64,000 nt of DNA from Ignatzschineria larvae DSM 13226 (GTDB taxonomy: Bacteria > Pseudomonadota > Gammaproteobacteria > Cardiobacteriales > Wohlfahrtiimonadaceae). Below the pieces are notes generated by a model. It saw only the letters and a program-made list of their open reading frames with translations, made no database searches and was not told the DNA's origin. The position numbers were made by a program, and so were the translations under genes. Every line of letters starts with the position of its first letter. Positions within the stretch are counted from its first letter, which is position 1. This document shows, piece after piece, positions 52,790-61,368 of the stretch. The stretch covers positions 2,001,501-2,065,500 of the forward strand of contig NZ_CP150637.1 of assembly GCF_038500265.1 (NCBI RefSeq). Reading direction: 5' to 3'.

Positions 52790-53914
52790 TTAACTACCGA
52801 GCAGTAACATCAGGTAAGCGAAGAAGATCACTAAGTGCGCAACCCCATCGACCTGATTGGTCCGTCCGCTGTCAAATGTTGCTTGGCACAGTACAAACAA
52901 ACCACTCACGAGAATCACATCTGTAACTGGCAAGCCTAGAATAATTTGGCTACCCGTAAAGAGCGAGATAATCGCAACTGCCGGAACGGTCAATGAGATT
53001 GTTGCAAGCACCGAACCGAAATACATATTGATCGCTCGTTGCAGGTTGTTATTCAATACCGCCCGAATAGCACCTAATCCCTCCGGTGCGAAGATCAAAA
53101 TCGCGACGATCAAACCCGTTAACGCTTTAGGCGCATTGAGGTTTGCAAGTAGAGACTCAAGTGGCGCTGAATCCACTTTTGTAACCGCAACAACCGACAC
53201 TAAATGAACAATCAACCAGATACCGTGCCAAGTATTTGAGTACGGTGAAGGCATCCCTTTATGATTCTCATCTTGGTCTTCATCATCATAGATAAAGAGG
53301 CTTTGATGTGTTTTCGTTTGAATTACTAAGAATACGGCATAAAGCACAGCAGATAACAGTGCCACAAAGATCAGTTGACCATTACTATAACTTCCGCCCT
53401 CTAAGAAGCTTGGAAGAATGAGCACCACTAAAACAAGTGGAATAATCGCCGTAGTATATTGGGTAACACCGGCAAGATTAACGTGTTGTGTTTTAAACTT
53501 TTTACCGCCAATCAGTAGTGAAATTCCCACAAATCCACTGATCACCAGCATAATCAATGAGTAGAGCGTATCACGCATCAAGGTGGCATAAGGATCGATT
53601 CCATCAGGACCGGGCCCTGGACTTGATGACATAACAACAGTAATTAAGCTCACTTCCAGAATAACCACAGAAAGGCTTAAAATCAGAGAGCCGTAAGGTT
53701 CTCCAAGACGGTGGGCAAAGACGTCTGCGTGACGCACCACACTAAATGCACTATAGAGAATTGCGATCAAGGAGATAATGTTGATCACAAAGAGAAATGC
53801 TGTAGATTGGGTTGAACCAAAGAAAAGATCAAAACAGATGACGGCTATAGCTAATATAACCGCATACTCCTTATGTCGAGTTCCTTTATATTTTTGACCA
53901 TCAATTAATCCCAT
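52790..53914 (-). CDS. ChaA-like Ca2+(Na+)/H+ antiporter
   Basis: Inner-membrane cation/proton exchanger of the CaCA superfamily (ChaA and y4hA-like), 374 residues with about 11 helices. The two inverted alpha repeats are visible: GEPYGSLILSLSVVILEVSLI in the N-half and FAPEGLGAIRAVLNNNLQRA in the C-half. An acidic loop YDDEDQDENH separates them, as in ChaA. Strong SD AAGGAG. A palindromic TTGAC-N4-GTCAA lies about 76 bp upstream, suggesting regulation by an FNR/CRP-type factor. Ion preference is not known. Confidence 0.88.
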   Translation of the reverse strand: MGLIDGQKYKGTRHKEYAVILAIAVICFDLFFGSTQSTAFLFVINIISLIAILYSAFSVVRHADVFAHRLGEPYGSLILSLSVVILEVSLITVVMSSSPGPGPDGIDPYATLMRDTLYSLIMLVISGFVGISLLIGGKKFKTQHVNLAGVTQYTTAIIPLVLVVLILPSFLEGGSYSNGQLIFVALLSAVLYAVFLVIQTKTHQSLFIYDDEDQDENHKGMPSPYSNTWHGIWLIVHLVSVVAVTKVDSAPLESLLANLNAPKALTGLIVAILIFAPEGLGAIRAVLNNNLQRAINMYFGSVLATISLTVPAVAIISLFTGSQIILGLPVTDVILVSGLFVLCQATFDSGRTNQVDGVAHLVIFFAYLMLLLGS

Positions 53915-53989
53915 TAATATCTCCTTATCTGTTAAGTGGTATATAAACTATCGCAGGCAACGCGCCCTTGACAGATGAAGATCTCCTAG

Positions 53990-54003
53990 TTGACCAACGT
54001 CAA
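53990..54003. promoter_or_regulatory. FNR/CRP-family-like palindrome upstream of the antiporter
   Basis: TTGAC-CAAC-GTCAA, perfect ten-base half-site symmetry, identical in its half-sites to the element upstream of the dehydrogenase operon. The rest of the 395-bp gap holds no gene, only A+T-rich sequence and a terminator-like hairpin near 54215-54265. Confidence 0.45.
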
Positions 54004-54214
54004 TATCTGACGATAATTATTAATTATCAACTTGGCGTTTTATTTTACTTTTTTTATCGCTAAATTGCTATTTTTTATACATTTTTTGACAATAAAGCGC
54101 TCTATTCTACACATATTGACATTCAACACACGAACAATAACCGTTCCCACGATTAATCAAAGGGATCAAATATCATTGGTAAAGTAGAATAAGCACCCCC
54201 CAACAGCCCCTAAA

Positions 54215-54265
54215 TAATAAAATAACTTATTGAATAGTATAGCCTTATCACTTATTCAAATAAGC
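54215..54265 (-). terminator. Possible terminator after the zinc-ribbon membrane protein
   Basis: CTTATTTGAATA and TATTCAATAAG pair with a one-base bulge; the minus strand continues TTATTTTATT. It lies about 50-90 bp past the stop codon. Confidence 0.4.
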
Positions 54266-54309
54266 CTTTCTTACTTAAATCATCAGTGGTGCAATCAAAA
54301 TTACATCCG

Positions 54310-55365
54310 TTATTCATTTGTCACTTGCGCCTCTTCTTTTGTACCGCAAGTAGGACAGAAATTAAGAAAAGCGTTTTTACGGACATGACAAGTAGGACAT
54401 CGTTTATAGAGAGTAATACCACAATGTGGACAATAGTCAATTGAGGGATCACGATAATTTATGCCTCTTTCACAAGAGGGACAGAGTGATTTATCAAGCC
54501 GTTGTAATACAAAGCTATAATTGAGCATCTTCCGGCGCTCCACATCCGTCGCCGATTCTTCTTGTCGCTGCTTTTCGCGATAACGATTGAGAGTGCGAAT
54601 CGCATAATAACCGCCTAAGAATGTCAGGATCAAGCCCACACTAAAGCGCACATAACCCCCATAGCTTGGAAGATAGGGCACTAATTCAAAGAAAAAGGCA
54701 AAGAGCGCAAAGAAGATAAATCCCCAACTAAAAGGCCAATAGCGACCGTTTCGGCGCTTCACAAAGAGATAGCCGGCAATCACTAAGAGCGGTAAAGTGA
54801 CTGCTAATCGAATCAGGAAAATCTGTAGAACCTGTCGCCGATCGGCCTGATAATAGCGTTCCCAAGCTTGATCGGTGAGCGTGTTGACCTTTTGCAGTAA
54901 CGCTTCTCGCTTATTCAAAATAGCTTGCCAATCTTTCTGTGCCGAGAGATTCTCTCGTTCAAGCTCCGCAATTCGATTCCGGCTTGCTTCTAAGGCTTCG
55001 GTTCGGGTCATTAACTCAGGATCTCGCTTTGGATCTAAGGTCGCTCCCCGCGTTTTCAGCCAATTTTCAAAGATCTCTTTCTCATTACCATAGGCTAATT
55101 GGGCGATCGTTAAAGCCTCTGCCGCCCCATTTTTGACAAGTTCCTGTGCATTCAGTTGCTCCGCTAATTGATTGTTTTGGGCCAATAACTGACTATAATC
55201 AGGCTCTTGATAGAAATTCTCAACCTCTAACCGCTCTGTCACTGCCGGCAGATCGCTAATGACACGCTCTCCTATGCCTGTTAAGAAAAAGGCAAATAGA
55301 ATCGCCACCATCCATAATAGGCGATTTAACCATTTCTCTGTTCTACGCTTTGATCGACTCATCAT
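54310..55365 (-). CDS. Membrane protein with periplasmic coiled coil and C-terminal zinc ribbons
   Basis: Not assigned to a characterised family. The 351 residues show an N-terminal helix (RLLWMVAILFAFFLTGIGE), about 150 residues of hydrophilic, heptad-rich sequence (LLAQNNQLAEQLNAQELV, RNRIAELERENLSAQKD) probably in the periplasm, three helices (about 185-265), then a cytosolic tail with four CxxC pairs: CPSC, CPHC, CPTC and CPTC, forming double zinc ribbons. Adjacent ATGs follow AAGGAAG. The layout suggests a scaffold or sensor, an inference from topology only. Confidence 0.65.
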   Translation of the reverse strand: MMSRSKRRTEKWLNRLLWMVAILFAFFLTGIGERVISDLPAVTERLEVENFYQEPDYSQLLAQNNQLAEQLNAQELVKNGAAEALTIAQLAYGNEKEIFENWLKTRGATLDPKRDPELMTRTEALEASRNRIAELERENLSAQKDWQAILNKREALLQKVNTLTDQAWERYYQADRRQVLQIFLIRLAVTLPLLVIAGYLFVKRRNGRYWPFSWGFIFFALFAFFFELVPYLPSYGGYVRFSVGLILTFLGGYYAIRTLNRYREKQRQEESATDVERRKMLNYSFVLQRLDKSLCPSCERGINYRDPSIDYCPHCGITLYKRCPTCHVRKNAFLNFCPTCGTKEEAQVTNE

Positions 55366-55444
55366 TCTTCCTTGTCATCTTAAAAATAGTCAATGTATGA
55401 AACGCGCTCATCACGCTATTGATCATGAATATATTGAATACATT

Positions 55445-55481
55445 AAAAAAAGAGATGACCATCTTCAGATCGCCATCTCTT
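55445..55481 (-). terminator. Rho-independent terminator after ispB
   Basis: AAGAGATG (55450-55457) and CATCTCTT (55474-55481) with a 16-nt loop, followed on the minus strand by T7. It lies about 200 bp past the ispB stop, in a 315-bp gap without genes. Confidence 0.8.
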
Positions 55482-55680
55482 CGTCATCGATTGATGTGAT
55501 ATTGCTGTGATACTTTATTGTAGCAACTCTATGAATTTCCGGTAAAAATTCTCTTATTTAATAAGGTCTTTTCCGAGATTTAATTCGAAAATTCAACCCT
55601 AACGCTCAATTCTAACGTTCACTGTATCACTTTACTGCTTCAATTTACTCATCATTAGGGGTTAACCCTTTTAAGAGCCC

Positions 55681-56655
55681 TTAGAACTTCCGTTCAACTG
55701 CATAGTAAGCTAATGTTTTTAAGGCTTCTTTATAAGGGGAATCTGGCAATGGGGCTAATGCTTCTACCGCAAGATCCGCCTGTTTTTCTGCCATTTGGTG
55801 CGTATATTCCAGCGATTCTGTACGCGCAACGACTTTTAAAATCGTCTCTAATTTAGAGATATCAGCATTCACAAGCGCATCTTGAATCAGTGTTGCCTCT
55901 TCCGGCGTTCCCACACGCATCGCATAAATGAGCGGTAATGTGGGCTTTCCTTCCGCAAGATCATCGCCGGTATTTTTACCCATCTCCGCCGCGCTTGCCG
56001 AGTAATCTAAGATATCATCCACTAATTGGAAAGCGGTCCCTAAATACATTCCGTAAGTCGCAAGCGCCGTTTCATAATCATCCCCGCCCGCCTCTCTTGC
56101 TAAAATCCCCGCTACAGCGCCGGAAGCTTCAAAGAGCTTAGCCGTTTTGGAATAGATAACATTCATATAATTCTCTTCGGTGGTATCAGGATCGCCGATA
56201 TTCATCAGCTGCATCACTTCCCCTTCGGCGATAATATTGGTCGCATCCGAAAGAATATTCATAATCGGCATCGATTTAAGGCTGACCATCATCTGAAATG
56301 ATCGAGTATAGATAAAGTCACCCACTAAAACAGCGGCCTCATTCCCCCAAAGCTCATTGGCAGTCTCCCGTCCACGGCGCATATCAGAGTGATCGACCAC
56401 ATCATCGTGTAGCAAAGTCGCCGTATGGATAAACTCAATCAATGTGGCTGCAGTAATGTGTCCTTCTCCCTCGTAACCCGCAGCTCTTGCCGCTAGTAGC
56501 GTGATTAAAGGACGTAGACGTTTGCCCCCTGAAGAGACGATATATTGCCCGACTTGATTAATCAAGACGACATCGGAATGAAGCGCACTTAAAATCTTCT
56601 GATTAACCGCGGAAAAATCATCTTTTGCAAGCGCTTGAACTGCTTCTATTGACAT
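55681..56655 (-). CDS. ispB: Octaprenyl diphosphate synthase
   Basis: Makes the polyprenyl side chain of ubiquinone from farnesyl diphosphate and isopentenyl diphosphate. Both aspartate-rich motifs are seen: LLHDDVVDHSD (Asp84, Asp85, Asp88) and LVDDILDYS (about 211-219). GKRLRPLI binds substrate diphosphate; NELWGNEAAVLVGDFIYTRSF and GKNTGDDLAEGKPTLPLI are typical of IspB. Length 324. Unlike in E. coli, rplU and rpmA are not divergently adjacent. It supplies the quinone tail for the pathway whose hydroxylases are at 20.8-23.4 kb. Confidence 0.94.
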   Translation of the reverse strand: MSIEAVQALAKDDFSAVNQKILSALHSDVVLINQVGQYIVSSGGKRLRPLITLLAARAAGYEGEGHITAATLIEFIHTATLLHDDVVDHSDMRRGRETANELWGNEAAVLVGDFIYTRSFQMMVSLKSMPIMNILSDATNIIAEGEVMQLMNIGDPDTTEENYMNVIYSKTAKLFEASGAVAGILAREAGGDDYETALATYGMYLGTAFQLVDDILDYSASAAEMGKNTGDDLAEGKPTLPLIYAMRVGTPEEATLIQDALVNADISKLETILKVVARTESLEYTHQMAEKQADLAVEALAPLPDSPYKEALKTLAYYAVERKF

Positions 56656-56820
56656 TGTGTAGATACCTTACATTCTCAAAATAAGAAATTTCAATCAGTT
56701 TTAATGAGTTACAATTTAACCAAAACTTCCCTCATTATAAATGAATTTGTGATAAATGGGGGTTCTTTTATGGGACTTCTTTTATGGCAACCATCCAACA
56801 GTGCCCCTTATAATCACTCA

Positions 56821-57693
56821 TTATTGCGCAAAAGTATTACAAGCGTTAAGATCGCCACTATTAAAACCGCGCATAAACCATTGTTGTCGTTGTTGCGATG
56901 TACCGTGGGTAAAGCTATCGGGCACCACTACGCCTCGTGATTCTTTCTGCAGGCGATCATCCCCGATTGCAGCGGCTGTTCTCATCGCCTTTTCCACATC
57001 ACCTGCCTCTAAGAGATTTTGATGTTGCACTGATCTACCCCAAATACCGGCAAAACAATCTGCTTGTAACTCTAATTGCACCGAAAGACGATTCGCCTCG
57101 GCTTTACTCTTAGCCCTTGATTGTAACTCTCGAACCTTTGTTGAGATCCCGAGCAAATTCTGCACGTGATGACCGATCTCGTGGGCAATGACATAACCTT
57201 GGGCAAAATCACCGCCACCGCCTAAATTGCGTTTCATATCATTATAGAAACTCAGATCCAAATAGACCTTCTCATCGGCAGGACAGTAGAAAGGCCCCAT
57301 TGCCGCCTGCCCATAACCACAGGCTGTTCCAGTACTCCCGTTATAAATCACTAATGTGGGCTCTCGATATTGCATGCCTTGTACACTAAACTGAGTACGC
57401 CAGAGATCTTCTGTTTTCGCTAAGGCAACCGCCGTAAAATCTGCCATTTCCTGCTCTTCTGCCGTGGGGGTATAAGGCTGCCCATCAGTCGTTTGACCTG
57501 TCAATGCCATCTGTCCATTTAATAATGGGGTCAAATCAAAACCAAAATATCCTGCAGCTAAAACTACGACAAATAGTGCTATTCCGGCTTTGCCTTTCAA
57601 TGGAAGAGGCATTCCACCCCCACTAGCACGACCGCTTGACTTACCACGACGATCTTCGATATTTTGACTGCGACGCTCATTTTCCCAACGCAT
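56821..57693 (-). CDS. YpfJ-family zinc metallopeptidase
   Basis: Neutral zinc metallopeptidase-like protein (PF04228, YpfJ), 290 residues. It starts [17 protein letters not shown], the typical family opening, has one N-terminal helix ([15 protein letters not shown]) and a periplasmic domain with HEIGHH (His171, Glu172, His175) plus the downstream [11 protein letters not shown] glutamate. [22 protein letters not shown] is another family block. The physiological substrate is unknown. SD AGGAAA lies upstream of the ATG. Confidence 0.9.
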   Translation of the reverse strand: MRWENERRSQNIEDRRGKSSGRASGGGMPLPLKGKAGIALFVVVLAAGYFGFDLTPLLNGQMALTGQTTDGQPYTPTAEEQEMADFTAVALAKTEDLWRTQFSVQGMQYREPTLVIYNGSTGTACGYGQAAMGPFYCPADEKVYLDLSFYNDMKRNLGGGGDFAQGYVIAHEIGHHVQNLLGISTKVRELQSRAKSKAEANRLSVQLELQADCFAGIWGRSVQHQNLLEAGDVEKAMRTAAAIGDDRLQKESRGVVVPDSFTHGTSQQRQQWFMRGFNSGDLNACNTFAQ

Positions 57694-57853
57694 AATAGCT
57701 ATTTCCTATGATGATCTATGATTGATTACTATTACTCATTTCATATTAGAGCAATTCAGCAATATTCACGTGTTATGTAACGTTTTATCCATAAATATAT
57801 GGACGTTAATAAAGCATTAATTAAATCGCTATTATGCCGTTTTTTGCAACAAT

Positions 57854-57880
57854 AAAAAAGAGATCGAAGCAGATCTCTTT
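57854..57880 (-). terminator. Rho-independent terminator after the second ankyrin gene
   Basis: AAAGAGATC (57857-57865), six-base loop, GATCTCTTT (57872-57880), then T6 on the minus strand. It is about 30 bp past the ankyrin stop codon. Confidence 0.9.
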
Positions 57881-57911
57881 CATAATTTATAGCAAATTAT
57901 GTGAATTATAG

Positions 57912-58589
57912 TTATTTAGCATTAAAACGCTCTAAAATTTCAATGATATTAGTATAACCTCTATTTTTAGCATGCGTTAAGGCCGTTACCCCTTTATTGT
58001 CGGGGATATTGGGATCTGCACCGCCCTCAAGAAGCGTTTCAATAATGCCGGCATAAAGATCGGAACCATTACCTAAAATCACAGCTTCTAACAGCGCCGT
58101 CCAACCTAAATTATTCACATGATTGGGGTCAACACCGGCTTTCAGAAGAATTTTAACCGTTTCAGGATGCCCCTTTTCTGCTGCGGGAATAATGGTATTC
58201 CCGCCATAACGATTGGTATCTTTTAAATTAGCACCATGCGCTAATGTCAATAGTAAGATTTCATTGTAACCTTGGGCTCCGGCTAAAAGATAAGGCGTAT
58301 CTTGAATCGCATCTTTAGCATTCACATCCGCTCCGGCTTCAATTAAGATTTTAGCAATCTCGGGATTATTCTTTTGAGTGGCAATCATCAACGGCGTACG
58401 CGCTTGAAAATCTTTTGCCTCTAAAGTATCCCCCTCTGATACCAATTGAGCAACGGTTGCCACATCATTATCAAGCACTGCCTGATGAAGATTACTCTCA
58501 CCCTTAGCATAACCTGCCATCTGTCCTACCACCAAAACAATACCTCCTAATAGCAACCATTTCGTCATTAACTGTTTGACTCTATTCAT
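57912..58589 (-). CDS. Exported ankyrin-repeat protein, short form
   Basis: A 225-residue protein with an N-terminal signal peptide (LLLGGIVLVVGQMAGYAKG) followed by about five ankyrin repeats: NLHQAVLDNDVATVAQLV, RTPLMIATQKNNPEIAKILI, DTPYLLAGAQGYNEILLLTL, NTIIPAAEKGHPETVKILL and VTALTHAKNRGYTNIIEIL. Likely periplasmic. It is unrelated in detail to the 44.4-kb ankyrin protein, except for the fold. Strong SD AGAGAGGGA. Confidence 0.9.
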   Translation of the reverse strand: MNRVKQLMTKWLLLGGIVLVVGQMAGYAKGESNLHQAVLDNDVATVAQLVSEGDTLEAKDFQARTPLMIATQKNNPEIAKILIEAGADVNAKDAIQDTPYLLAGAQGYNEILLLTLAHGANLKDTNRYGGNTIIPAAEKGHPETVKILLKAGVDPNHVNNLGWTALLEAVILGNGSDLYAGIIETLLEGGADPNIPDNKGVTALTHAKNRGYTNIIEILERFNAK

Positions 58590-58679
58590 AATTCCCTCTC
58601 TTGGTTTTAATTTTAGACTAATAACAAAATATCACACATTAGAAGGTGACAAGAATATTCTTACTCAAGAATCGGACAA

Positions 58680-58852
58680 TCTAGTAATATCGGTTCAAAA
58701 TAAGCTTGTTTAAATACCAGCGTATTGATTGTAAAAAGCAAGGATGCAATTCTATCCGGCATCTTGCACGTGTTATTTAGTCAAGTTTTATGTTCTTTTT
58801 AAATCCCATGCTAGCAGCTTAAAACTCTTTTTCTCAAACCAAAAAACACCGC
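58680..58852. repeat. Dispersed TIR-bounded repeat, copy H
   Basis: About 173 bp, starting TCTAGTAATATCGGTTCAAA. The core (AAATACCAGCG, ATCCGGCATCTTGCACGTG) is kept; the right end (TCTCAAACCAAAAAACACC) runs into a terminator stem. It lies between the nucleoside hydrolase stop and the ankyrin gene start, in the orientation of copy F. Confidence 0.8.
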
Positions 58853-58872
58853 TAAAATCCCTTCTAGCGGTG
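58841..58872 (-). terminator. Rho-independent terminator of the nucleoside hydrolase
   Basis: CACCGCTA (58847-58854) and TAGCGGTG (58865-58872) form a perfect stem with a ten-base loop, followed on the minus strand by T6. The T-run is continuous with the end of repeat copy H. Confidence 0.88.
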
Positions 58873-58923
58873 CTTCTATCTGTACGTATTATTACAAATT
58901 ATGACCAATCAATACTGTTTATA

Positions 58924-59889
58924 TTAACCGACTAATGTTTTCATATAGAGCTCTAAAAATGCGTCATTATTCACATCGACACAGATATGTTGAAGCGGTT
59001 TATTACTCCACTCATCTACGGGGAAAACGCGAGGATTTCCTTTAAACATAGTATGTCCGATGGCAGGACCTTCAGTCACTACGCGGATATTACCCTTTTT
59101 AGTGGTAAAAAGACTTGGATCAATGGCATAAGCAACCGCTGAAGCATCATGAACAAAGAAGCCATCTAAATTAACTGATTTTTTATGAAAATCTGCATAA
59201 TAACGGGAAATTTGATAGATAAAATCACCATATTTTTCTGAAGAATCCCGTAACGTTTCTAAATATTGAGGATCCATAATACTTAATTGTGTTACATCTA
59301 ACCCCACGACAACCACGGGCCAAGGTGCAGTAAAGACGATATCAGCAGCATGCGGGTCACCTAAGATATTGGCCTCTGCAAATGGTGTTACATTACCTGT
59401 ATGACCGTGGAAACCAAAAGCACCGCCCATGACAACGATCTCTTTCACTAATGGTATAATAGACGGATCTTTCTGCATTGCTAAGGCTAGATTAGTTAAA
59501 CGACCAACCGCAATAATCGTGATCTCATGAGGATTTGCTTTCACCTGATCGATAATATAATCATGTGCTGAACGTGGGTCAACTTCCCCAAAATCTTCAT
59601 CTGGAATCTCAATATTCCCTAATCCATTGTCCCCATGAACCACAACTGTTGGCTCCCCAGGTTCAATCACAAGTGGAATATCCGCTCCTTGTACCACGTC
59701 AGCTTTTAACCCAAATTTTTTCTTGATAAATAAGGCATTCCGCGTACCATTCTCGATGGTCGCATTCCCAAATACCGTTGTAATACCGATTAAATCAATC
59801 GACTCATGCGCTTCGGCAAAAAGAATCGCCATTGCATCATCAATGCCGGGATCGGTGTCAAAAATCACTTTTTTTCTAATATCTGTCAT
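58924..59889 (-). CDS. Inosine-uridine-type nucleoside hydrolase
   Basis: Cleaves the N-glycosidic bond of ribonucleosides for base salvage. The N-terminal DTDPGIDDA (about 10-18) is the calcium-binding signature. VHGDNGLGN, VAVGRLTNLALAM-like (IIAVGRLTNLALAM), EIVVMGGAFG, NILGDPHAADIVF and the C-terminal FFVHDASAVAYAI (active-site histidine and aspartate) complete the family pattern. Length 321. It is divergent from the ABC importer genes across a 500-bp gap; which nucleoside it prefers (RihA/B/C type) is not clear. Confidence 0.92.
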   Translation of the reverse strand: MTDIRKKVIFDTDPGIDDAMAILFAEAHESIDLIGITTVFGNATIENGTRNALFIKKKFGLKADVVQGADIPLVIEPGEPTVVVHGDNGLGNIEIPDEDFGEVDPRSAHDYIIDQVKANPHEITIIAVGRLTNLALAMQKDPSIIPLVKEIVVMGGAFGFHGHTGNVTPFAEANILGDPHAADIVFTAPWPVVVVGLDVTQLSIMDPQYLETLRDSSEKYGDFIYQISRYYADFHKKSVNLDGFFVHDASAVAYAIDPSLFTTKKGNIRVVTEGPAIGHTMFKGNPRVFPVDEWSNKPLQHICVDVNNDAFLELYMKTLVG

Positions 59890-60202
59890 CGTTATTTTAC
59901 CTTTAAAATCAATGATATTTATTACTAATAAAGGCTACTATTGTAAAGCCTTCATCAAGGTCAGAGAGTGCAAATTGCACCTTTTAATATCCTTATCATC
60001 GCATTATTTGAGCTATTTTCAGGGTAACTGTGTAAAAAAAAGACTAAGACTGTCTCCAATTGTGATGTTTATGAATAATCCTATTCAGCAATCTACTCCC
60101 TATTTTCCACAGCATTACTCAAAAATTGCCGGCTATTGATCCTATATTACCTACCTAACTCGTTATTTTATAGACTATTTAATCCATTTCACGAAAAATT
60201 CA

Positions 60203-60231
60203 TTGACACTGTGGCAAATAATTTGTATTTT
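60203..60231 (+). promoter_or_regulatory. Possible sigma-70 promoter of the ABC operon
   Basis: TTGACA (60203-60208), 17-bp spacer, TATTTT (60226-60231, four of six). It lies 163 bp upstream of the first permease start. The rest of the 500-bp divergent gap shows no gene and no substrate-binding protein. Confidence 0.4.
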
Positions 60232-60393
60232 CAATACATATAATTCATATAAAAAAAGTATGTTAAACAATACTACCAAAGTATGTAATGGGAATACCAA
60301 GGATGGGGAAGCGTATGCGCCGGCGATAACTGAGCGCTATTGAGTACGTCACGCTGCGATTTCTCATCACACAAGGATTGAGTGGAGAAATCA

Positions 60394-61368
60394 ATGATTG
60401 GCTGGGGATTAAGGCGTTTAATACAGGCGGGTATTATTGTCCTGTTAATGACTATTATTGTATTTATTGGGTTGCATCTCATTGGCAACCCAGCGGATAT
60501 CTTAATCGGTCCCGATACAGATCAACGAGATCGAGAAATGCTGATCTCTCAACTTGGTTTAGATCTCCCTATTTGGCAGCAATATTGGCGATTTTTAGTG
60601 AGCGCACTTCACGGAGATCTTGGCAATAGCTTCGTCTATAATCAACCTGCCTTAGAACTCGTATTACAACGACTTCCGGCCACCATTGAGTTGGCTTTTG
60701 CTGCCTTGATTATTGCGCTTGTGATCGGGATTCCACTTGGGCTTATTGCCGGACTCTACCCTGAATCGCTCTTCTCGAAGATTGTGATGACCGGCAGCAT
60801 CTTAGGCTTTTCACTTCCTACATTTTGGATTGGGTTAATGCTCATTATGGCCTTTAGTGTTTCACTCGGCTGGCTTCCTGCGGGCGGTCGGGGAGATACA
60901 GTGACTATCTTTGGTTTAGAGTGGTCTTTTTTAACCGGCGATGGTCTCTATCATCTTATTTTACCGGCTTTTAATTTAGCACTCTTCAAGATGTCTCTGG
61001 TCATTCGGCTCACGTTTGCCGGCGTGCAAGAGATTGTGCCACAAGATTATATTAAATTTGCCCGGGCAAAAGGCTTATCGCCGGCACGCATTATCCGTGT
61101 TCATATTTTTCGGAATCTGCTGATTCCTCTTGTGACCGTTGTGGGATTAGAGCTCGGCGCGACGATTGCCGGTGCTGTAGTGACTGAGAGTATTTTTGCT
61201 TGGCCGGGAGCGGGTAAATTGATCTTAGATAGCATCAATCAACTCGATCGCCCTGTGATTTTGGCCTATCTCATTATTATTGTCTGTCTCTTTGTCACGA
61301 TTAACTTCCTTGTCGATGTCACTTATCGCATTGTTGATCCTCGTGCCCGTAAGGAGACGACAGTATGA
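60394..61368 (+). CDS. Dpp/Opp-type ABC permease, first subunit
   Basis: Inner-membrane permease of a peptide/nickel-type ABC importer (DppB family), 324 residues with six predicted helices. The EAA-loop segment ARAKGLSPARIIRVHIFRN and the C-terminal VTESIFAWPGAGKLILDSI are characteristic. The ATG at 60394 has GGAG six bases upstream; a GTG at 60382 is a less likely start. The gene overlaps the next by four bases (ATGA). The substrate is not predictable. Confidence 0.92.
   Translation: MIGWGLRRLIQAGIIVLLMTIIVFIGLHLIGNPADILIGPDTDQRDREMLISQLGLDLPIWQQYWRFLVSALHGDLGNSFVYNQPALELVLQRLPATIELAFAALIIALVIGIPLGLIAGLYPESLFSKIVMTGSILGFSLPTFWIGLMLIMAFSVSLGWLPAGGRGDTVTIFGLEWSFLTGDGLYHLILPAFNLALFKMSLVIRLTFAGVQEIVPQDYIKFARAKGLSPARIIRVHIFRNLLIPLVTVVGLELGATIAGAVVTESIFAWPGAGKLILDSINQLDRPVILAYLIIIVCLFVTINFLVDVTYRIVDPRARKETTV

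Noticed and set aside
59723-60139. Plus-strand 138-residue ORF running from the nucleoside hydrolase start into the gap
   Set aside because: Half is antisense to the hydrolase and the rest shows no domain or ribosome-binding site.
60300-60330. Repeat-core remnant (TGCGCCGGCG) upstream of the ABC operon
   Set aside because: The match is about ten bases of G+C-rich palindrome without termini or flanking similarity.
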